DNA from: ZAX-1 sp046533095
Lineage (GTDB): Bacteria; Bacillota; Clostridia; Lachnospirales; Lachnospiraceae
NCBI GenBank assembly: GCA_046533095.1
Contig: JAJQRA010000018.1
Location: 48,815 to 112,814 of the forward strand
DNA: 64,000 bases
Direction of reading: 5' to 3'
Part shown: one piece after another, positions 59,251-64,000 of the stretch
Numbering within the stretch: position 1 is the stretch's first letter
How the letters are laid out: every line of letters begins with the position of its first letter
Notes under the pieces: generated by a model
Database searches by the model: none
Seen by the model: only the letters and a program-made list of their open reading frames with translations
Told to the model about the DNA's origin: nothing
Program-made: the position numbers and the translations under genes

Positions 59251-60612
59251 ATGCCAAAAGGAAAAACAACAACGGTATATTTTTGCCAGTCCTGCGGATT
59301 TGAATCTGCAAAGTGGATGGGACAATGTACCGGATGCCATGAATGGAATACATTCGTAGAAGAAACAATTGAGAAAAGGCAGATTGGAAAAGGCATAAAC
59401 AGTACAAAAGAATCCGTGAAGCCTTTGCGTCTCTCAGAAATAGAAATGAGGCTTGAAGAGCGTATCGCAACAGATTTTGCTGAATTGGACCGTGTGCTAG
59501 GTGGGGGCATTGTTCCAGGATCCCTTATATTAGTTGGAGGAGATCCGGGCATTGGAAAATCCACGCTACTGCTCCAAGTATGCAAAAATTTATCAAAGAA
59601 AATGGAAGTGCTCTATATATCCGGAGAGGAATCCTTGCAACAGATTAAAATGAGGGCACAAAGGATTGGAGAATTTTCAGAAAAACTATCTATCCTATGC
59701 GAAACAAATCTAGATTTAATTTCCGGAGTGCTAAATCGCGAAAAGCCGGAAATTGTTGTCATTGATTCGATTCAAACGATGTACAATGAAACCATATCTT
59801 CTGCCCCGGGAAGCGTTTCACAGGTGCGTGAATCCACAGCAACGCTTATGCAGCTTGCAAAAGGAATCGGGATCGCAATATTTATCGTGGGTCACGTAAC
59901 AAAAGAGGGCATTGTAGCAGGCCCTAGAGTATTAGAGCATATGGTCGATACGGTACTTTATTTTGAAGGCGACAACCACGCTTCCTATCGGATTTTGCGG
60001 GGGGTAAAAAACCGTTTTGGCTCTACCAATGAAATCGGAGTATTTAAAATGTGCCACGAAGGGTTAAAAGAAGTTCAAAACCCATCTGAATTTATGCTAA
60101 GTGGAAAGCCAAAGGGGGCATCCGGCTCGGTAGTGGCATGTTCTATGGAGGGGACCCGCCCGATCTTATTAGAAGTCCAGGCACTCGTTTGCCATACAAA
60201 TTTTGGCATCCCTAGAAGAACAGCCGCCGGCACGGACTACAACCGTGTCAATCTCTTGATTGCAGTTTTGGAAAAGAGGCTTGGGCTTTCCTTGTCTTCC
60301 TGTGATGCCTATATCAATATTGCCGGAGGTATCAAAATGAATGAACCCGCAATTGATTTAGGCATTGTAATTGCGCTCATATCAAGTTTTAAAGACCGCC
60401 CCATTGATGAAAAAACAATCTGCTTTGGCGAAGTAGGCCTTAGTGGTGAAGTCAGAGCCGTTAATATGGCACAGCAACGTGTATCTGAAGCTAGAAAATT
60501 AGGATTTTTTACCTGTATCATACCAGAAGCCTGCGTAAGTGGCCTAACAGACACAAACGGAATTAAAATCCTTGGAGTTTCCAACGTGAAAGAAGCAATG
60601 CACTATTTGTAA
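59251..60612 (+). CDS. radA: DNA repair protein RadA
   Basis: A 453-residue RecA-like branch-migration protein. N-terminal C4 zinc finger CQSCGFESAKWMGQCTGC; Walker A GDPGIGKST; the RadA-specific KNRFGSTNE motif; C-terminal Lon-like domain (SSCDAYINIAGGIKMNEPAIDLG). It helps process recombination intermediates. No close SD consensus besides AAGTAAGG. The element at 59055-59216 ends 34 bp before the start. Confidence 0.95.
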   Translation: MPKGKTTTVYFCQSCGFESAKWMGQCTGCHEWNTFVEETIEKRQIGKGINSTKESVKPLRLSEIEMRLEERIATDFAELDRVLGGGIVPGSLILVGGDPGIGKSTLLLQVCKNLSKKMEVLYISGEESLQQIKMRAQRIGEFSEKLSILCETNLDLISGVLNREKPEIVVIDSIQTMYNETISSAPGSVSQVRESTATLMQLAKGIGIAIFIVGHVTKEGIVAGPRVLEHMVDTVLYFEGDNHASYRILRGVKNRFGSTNEIGVFKMCHEGLKEVQNPSEFMLSGKPKGASGSVVACSMEGTRPILLEVQALVCHTNFGIPRRTAAGTDYNRVNLLIAVLEKRLGLSLSSCDAYINIAGGIKMNEPAIDLGIVIALISSFKDRPIDEKTICFGEVGLSGEVRAVNMAQQRVSEARKLGFFTCIIPEACVSGLTDTNGIKILGVSNVKEAMHYL

Positions 60613-60624
60613 ATTTTAAAAGTA

Positions 60625-60716
60625 GCGATTTGGAAGGTGCATTGAATCGTCCGGTATATCAAGGGGTTTCTGAACCGCCTTTTGAGCGATTTGGAAAGTG
60701 CATTGAATCATCCGGT
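60625..60716. repeat. 61-bp-offset direct repeat between radA and the P-type ATPase
   Basis: GCGATTTGGAAGGTGCATTG and following GAATCGTCCGGT at 60625-60655 recur at 60686-60716 with two changes. It occupies most of the gap between two convergent genes; no clear terminator stem was recognised. Confidence 0.75.
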
Positions 60717-60729
60717 TTGGGAAAGCCCC

Positions 60730-63261
60730 TTAGTTCTTTTTATAAAGAATGCGTATGGAATTGAGCACACAAAGCATTGCAACACCGCTGTCGGCAAATA
60801 CAGCCATCCACATGGAGGCATATCCAACAAGCCCCAGTACCATTACAAATGCTTTGATAGCGAGTGCAAATACGACATTTTGCCATGCGATACGGTTGGT
60901 AGATTTTGCAATTTGAATAGAGGCAGGGATCGCATCCATGCTAGAGGTCATGAACACGACATCGGCAGCTTCAATTGCAGCATCGGCACCGCTCCCCATT
61001 GCCGCACCTACATCGGCGCCAGCAAGTACTGGAGCATCATTGATGCCATCGCCCACGAACATGACATTACCGTTTTCTTTTCTTATCTTGGAAAGTTCTA
61101 TTAATTTTTCCTCTGGAAGCAATTTTGCATGAATTTCATCAATGCCCGCTTCGGGAGCCATTGCATTGGAGATAGCGTTTGCAATGGCATTTGCGCTTTC
61201 GTAAGTATCTCCTGTCAGCATAGCAGTTTTGATATGGAAACGTTTGAGTATTCGTATAGAAGAAACAGCATCGGCCTTTATCGTATCGGAAATCAGCAGG
61301 GAGCCGGAAAACTTGCCATTTACAGCAAGCAGTACCTCTGTTCCAAAAGATTCATTTTTTCGATTATCGTCTAAATCGATAGCTACATGAAATTTTTCCA
61401 TTAATCTATGGTTGCCAACCAAAACCGTCCCACAAGACAACTCAGCTTTAATGCCATGTCCGGCAATTTCCACCATTGCGTTCGGTTTTTCCAAGGAAAG
61501 CTGTTTTTCTTTTGCAGCATTTACAATACTGGTACCGATCGGGTGTGTAGAATTGCTCTCGCAGGAGGCACTGAGTATTAAAACGTCATTTTCTGAAAGA
61601 TTGTTCTGTGAAACAACTTTTTGAACAACAAAGTTTCCCTCCGTAATCGTTCCGGTTTTATCCATGACAACTGTCGTAACATTTTTCAAAGCCTCAATTG
61701 AAACACCGCCTTTAAAGAGTATTCCCTGTTTAGAACCTTTTCCAATTCCGCTAAAGAAAGCGAGTGGAACGCTTAATACAAGCGCACAAGGACAACTAAT
61801 AACAAGAAATGTAAGTGCAGTATAAATCCAATGCTTCCAGTCGCCCGTTACCAAGGAAGGGAGAATAGCAGTAAGAAGTGCGACAGCAACTACAAATGGC
61901 GTATAAATTCTTGCAAAACGTGTAATGAAGCGATCAATCGAAGGCTTATTGGCGGCCGCATTTTCAACCGCATCTAAAATCCTGCTTACCATGGATTCTT
62001 CCAATGACTTTTCTACACGCATGGTAATTTGGCCGGAAGTGTTGATACAGCCGGAAATGACAGTATCATTGACAGTAGCCTTTACAGGAACTGGCTCGCC
62101 GGTAATCGGTGAAGTGTCAAGCCAAGTCTCACCTGACACTAAAATGCCATCAAGTGGGATTCTGTCGCCTGGACGAACCAAAAGGATATCATTGATTTTT
62201 GCGTCTTTTGCATCGATTACGTTCATTATTCCATTAAGTACAAGATTTACCACTTCGGGGCGCAAATCGACCGCCGCCATAATCTGGCTTCGACTTTTAG
62301 AAACAGCGACTTCTTCAAAATATTCACCAATACGATAGAAGAGCATAACGCCGACTGCCTCTGCAAAGTTTTGGATTGCAAAAGCCCCAAGTGTTGCAAT
62401 GCTCATCAGAAAATTTTCATCAAACAATTGGCCTTTTATTAGATTTTTTGCTGCAGTCTGCAGAATGCCACATCCAAGCACTAAATAGGAAAGGATAAAT
62501 ATGGCATCGACTACGTAAAGACTTGCATTTAATTTTCCCAGTACCTCTCCAAGCAAAAACAAAGAAGCTCCGGCTATAATACAAATCAAATCAAGCTGCT
62601 GTTCGTTGAGTTGCTGTTTGCTGTCTGCAGTCCTGTGCGCTGTAGTTTCTTGCAAATCAGATGATTCTTGCTTTGACTCGAGCCTGCTTTGCCCTGCCGA
62701 AATTCCTCTTTCAGTTACCACAACTTCTGATTCAATGGAAGTGCAAATTGCCTCAATCTGTGGAATAAGATTGACATCTTTGTTTAGCGAAAGCCGTAGC
62801 TGCTTTGTGGCAAATGTAATCGTAGCCGTTGCAACCTCTGACAGTTCATTTATTTTAGCTTCCATTTTAGCGGCACAATTGGCACAGTCAAGATTTTCAA
62901 GGATATACACTTTCTTAATCGCATTGGTATGTTCGACAGTGTCTATGTGTAATGGTGCAACAGGCACTTTGGAATCTGAATGGCTTTCTTGGTGAACATC
63001 AGAGTCCGTATGGTGATGCTCTTGGCAGCCACAGGAATCCAAATGGCTTTCTTGGTGGACATCAGAGTCCGTGTGGTGATGCTCTTGGCAGCCACAGGAA
63101 TCCGAATAATTTTCTTGGTGAGCATCAGAGTGCGTGTGGTGATGCTCTAAATGATGATTGAAGTTAGGATCATGGTTACAACCATAGCCTTCAACGTAAT
63201 TCTGTGGTTGCCCTAATTCCTTTTGGATATTGGAAACTGGAAGTTCTTCATAGTGCTTCAT
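60730..63261 (-). CDS. Heavy-metal translocating P-type ATPase (Zn/Cd/Pb type)
   Basis: An 843-residue P1B ATPase. Residues about 30-110 form a His-rich region with three 21-residue repeats (core CQEHHHTDSDVHQES), then a heavy-metal domain with DCANCAAKM, eight membrane helices with the ion motif SCPCALVLS, the phosphorylated Asp in DKTGTIT, HP dipeptide in NSTHPIG, and GDGINDAPVLAGAD. The CPC motif and His-rich start fit export of zinc, cadmium or lead. Start at 63261 follows AGGAGG; the longer frame is unsupported. An ArsR/SmtB-like operator overlaps its promoter. Confidence 0.93.
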   Translation of the reverse strand: MKHYEELPVSNIQKELGQPQNYVEGYGCNHDPNFNHHLEHHHTHSDAHQENYSDSCGCQEHHHTDSDVHQESHLDSCGCQEHHHTDSDVHQESHSDSKVPVAPLHIDTVEHTNAIKKVYILENLDCANCAAKMEAKINELSEVATATITFATKQLRLSLNKDVNLIPQIEAICTSIESEVVVTERGISAGQSRLESKQESSDLQETTAHRTADSKQQLNEQQLDLICIIAGASLFLLGEVLGKLNASLYVVDAIFILSYLVLGCGILQTAAKNLIKGQLFDENFLMSIATLGAFAIQNFAEAVGVMLFYRIGEYFEEVAVSKSRSQIMAAVDLRPEVVNLVLNGIMNVIDAKDAKINDILLVRPGDRIPLDGILVSGETWLDTSPITGEPVPVKATVNDTVISGCINTSGQITMRVEKSLEESMVSRILDAVENAAANKPSIDRFITRFARIYTPFVVAVALLTAILPSLVTGDWKHWIYTALTFLVISCPCALVLSVPLAFFSGIGKGSKQGILFKGGVSIEALKNVTTVVMDKTGTITEGNFVVQKVVSQNNLSENDVLILSASCESNSTHPIGTSIVNAAKEKQLSLEKPNAMVEIAGHGIKAELSCGTVLVGNHRLMEKFHVAIDLDDNRKNESFGTEVLLAVNGKFSGSLLISDTIKADAVSSIRILKRFHIKTAMLTGDTYESANAIANAISNAMAPEAGIDEIHAKLLPEEKLIELSKIRKENGNVMFVGDGINDAPVLAGADVGAAMGSGADAAIEAADVVFMTSSMDAIPASIQIAKSTNRIAWQNVVFALAIKAFVMVLGLVGYASMWMAVFADSGVAMLCVLNSIRILYKKN
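62972..63150 (-). repeat. 63-bp in-frame repeat, His-rich region of the metal ATPase
   Basis: Units start at plus-strand positions 62972, 63035 and 63098 (GAATCc...); the second is nearly identical to the first. Each codes for 21 residues with CGCQEHHH and DVHQES. Confidence 0.92.
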
Positions 63262-63380
63262 AAGGATAGCCCTCCTTTTAAGTCGAATATTAATTTGCCA
63301 ATATTGGCATCGTTGCTCGTGCAATATCGGTATAAAAAATTGTCACGAATCAGATCGAGGATGAAATAACACATGAATAC

Positions 63381-63400
63381 ATGAATAATTGTTCATATAT
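63381..63400 (-). promoter_or_regulatory. ArsR/SmtB-type operator
   Basis: On the minus strand ATATGAACAATTATTCAT: the palindrome TGAACAATTATTCA matches the TGAA-x6-TTCA form bound by SmtB/CzrA/CadC repressors. It lies immediately after the -10 box of the ATPase promoter. Confidence 0.7.
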
Positions 63401-63402
63401 AG

Positions 63403-63431
63403 ATTAAATCATACTATTTGCATAATGTCAA
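63403..63431 (-). promoter_or_regulatory. Promoter of the metal ATPase gene
   Basis: Minus strand TTGACA (63431-63426), 17-bp spacer, TTTAAT (63408-63403). The leader of about 130 bases contains an imperfect CCGATATTG / CAATATTGG hairpin. Confidence 0.7.
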
Positions 63432-63450
63432 GAAATAAATTTTCATATTT

Positions 63451-63660
63451 TTGGAATTTTTCGTGTCAAGCATTTTTGAAAATGCCCCAAATAATCTGAA
63501 ACAGTATTTGGATGTGACGGGGAATCAGAAGTTTGCAGAATCCTTCAGGTATGAGATGATTTTTGAAACCGCAAAATTTTGGGTCAGCAGACTGGGATGT
63601 AATGAAGAACGACAGCATTATGAAATTACAGATGCAAAATATCTAATTTGGTTTTTATAA
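63451..63660 (+). CDS. Possible gene remnant, unknown
   Basis: Frame of 69 codons from TTG 63451, no ribosome site, reading VSSIFENAPNNLKQYLDVTG and ending YEITDAKYLIWFL. The composition is protein-like, but no family is recognised and the N-terminus looks missing. Possibly the relic of a gene cut by a rearrangement. Confidence 0.3.
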   Translation: MEFFVSSIFENAPNNLKQYLDVTGNQKFAESFRYEMIFETAKFWVSRLGCNEERQHYEITDAKYLIWFL

Positions 63661-63702
63661 CAGTCAACCGACAAAAATTTCCAAAAAAGTTGAAAAAAGC
63701 TG

Positions 63703-63731
63703 TTGACAAACGCAAATGGACATGGTAATAT
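63703..63731 (+). promoter_or_regulatory. Strong promoter near the right edge
   Basis: TTGACA (63703-63708), 17-bp spacer, TAATAT (63726-63731). It is close to the vegetative consensus, preceded by A-rich sequence, and points into the structured region up to the window end. Confidence 0.8.
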
Positions 63732-63739
63732 ATGGAAGT

Positions 63740-64000
63740 TGTCGCTTGACGCGGCAGGCCGCTATAAAAGAAGCATAGGCGGCAGAGGACCTTGACAACT
63801 GAACAGTGAAATAGCCTTGAAAGATTTAATAGGAAACAAGGCCGGGCCGGACAGCCCGGCTGGACGGAAAACGTCCAAATAGATTTGGGTGTCCAGCGAT
63901 GGGCACCAGAAAAAAGCCCCCTATCCAATAGGGGCAGCCTTAAAGCAGTAGGACGAAACACCAAAAAACGGCAGGGGACTGCCGAAAGAATGCCAAGTTC
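63740..64000 (+). other. Structured leader or non-coding RNA with serial hairpins (runs off the window)
   Basis: After the promoter come a GCGGC/GCCGC stem, the phrase ACCTTGACAACTGAACAG, and five separate hairpins: GCCGGGC/GCCCGGC (63841-63860), GGACG/CGTCC (63862-63876), GGTGTCC/GGGCACC (63888-63907), CCCCTAT/ATAGGGG (63918-63934), CGGCAG/CTGCCG (63969-63984). It could be an rRNA-operon-type leader, a mobile-element leader, or a separate RNA. Confidence 0.5.

Noticed and set aside
1..64000. tRNA or rRNA genes, prophage or integrase modules
   Set aside because: Looked for T-loop motifs, 16S/23S cores, integrase and structural phage genes; none seen. The right edge may lead into an rRNA operon but no rRNA sequence is present in the window.

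Overview
The window reads as a piece of chromosome from a low-to-moderate GC, endospore-forming Gram-positive anaerobe of the Clostridia, most likely close to Lachnospiraceae. Evidence: lipoprotein-type solute-binding proteins, a dipicolinate synthase pair (dpaA-dpaB), AGGAGG-type ribosome sites, TPP and ZTP riboswitches, a fused FolB-FolK, a YesM/YesN-type two-component pair, and a FocA-type formate channel. No rRNA, tRNA or CRISPR array was recognised; nothing indicates a prophage.

Layout. 0-3.4 kb: the 3' part of an oligopeptide-type ABC transporter operon (permease end, second permease, two ATPases). 3.5-5.8 kb: single genes (C39-like peptidase, GNAT, SMR exporter, iron-sulfur flavoprotein). 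5.9-7.7 kb (minus): dhaK-dhaL. 8.2-18.6 kb: a carbohydrate system, with a sugar ABC transporter (lipoprotein plus two permeases, no ATPase gene), a response regulator/histidine kinase pair, a metallo-beta-lactamase-fold hydrolase and a GH2 beta-mannosidase; it probably takes up and cleaves beta-mannosides. 18.9-24.3 kb: HAD phosphatase and topoisomerase IV (parE-parC). 24.5-26.7 kb (minus): LTA-synthase-like membrane sulfatase-fold enzyme. 27.0-31.5 kb: folate operon folC-folE-HD hydrolase-folP-folBK. 31.5-36.0 kb: a decayed MoxR/VWA locus, then a TPP-riboswitch-controlled operon for a thiamine or thiamine-precursor ABC transporter. 36.3-41.8 kb: an accessory patch (Fic protein, GNATs, HAD, DUF2004, immunity-like and broken genes). 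42.0-43.6 kb: HAD plus CPBP protease-like protein. 43.6-47.3 kb (minus): asnB, dpaB, dpaA. 47.4-48.7 kb: a MITE-like element, a ZTP riboswitch and a formate/nitrite-family channel. 48.9-52.5 kb: an acyltransferase / zinc-ribbon membrane protein / esterase trio. 52.6-60.6 kb: ZIP transporter, cohesin-like surface protein, GntR regulator, clpC, a small conserved protein, radA. 60.7-63.3 kb (minus): heavy-metal P-type ATPase with a His-rich repeat and an ArsR/SmtB-like operator. The right edge holds a strong promoter followed by five consecutive hairpins.

The most striking property is not one gene. At least eleven intergenic tandem arrays, each with its own unit sequence and length (11, 13, 18, 20, 25, 26, 28, 29, 41, 47, 61 bp), lie immediately upstream of start codons or of a promoter, often running into the ribosome-binding region. 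Related duplications copy gene 3' ends, a promoter and a terminator tail, and short in-frame repeats sit inside several proteins. Two dispersed elements also occur twice: a MITE-like repeat with inverted ends and an apparent target duplication, and a short REP-like element that in both cases supplies the last codon and stop of the preceding gene.
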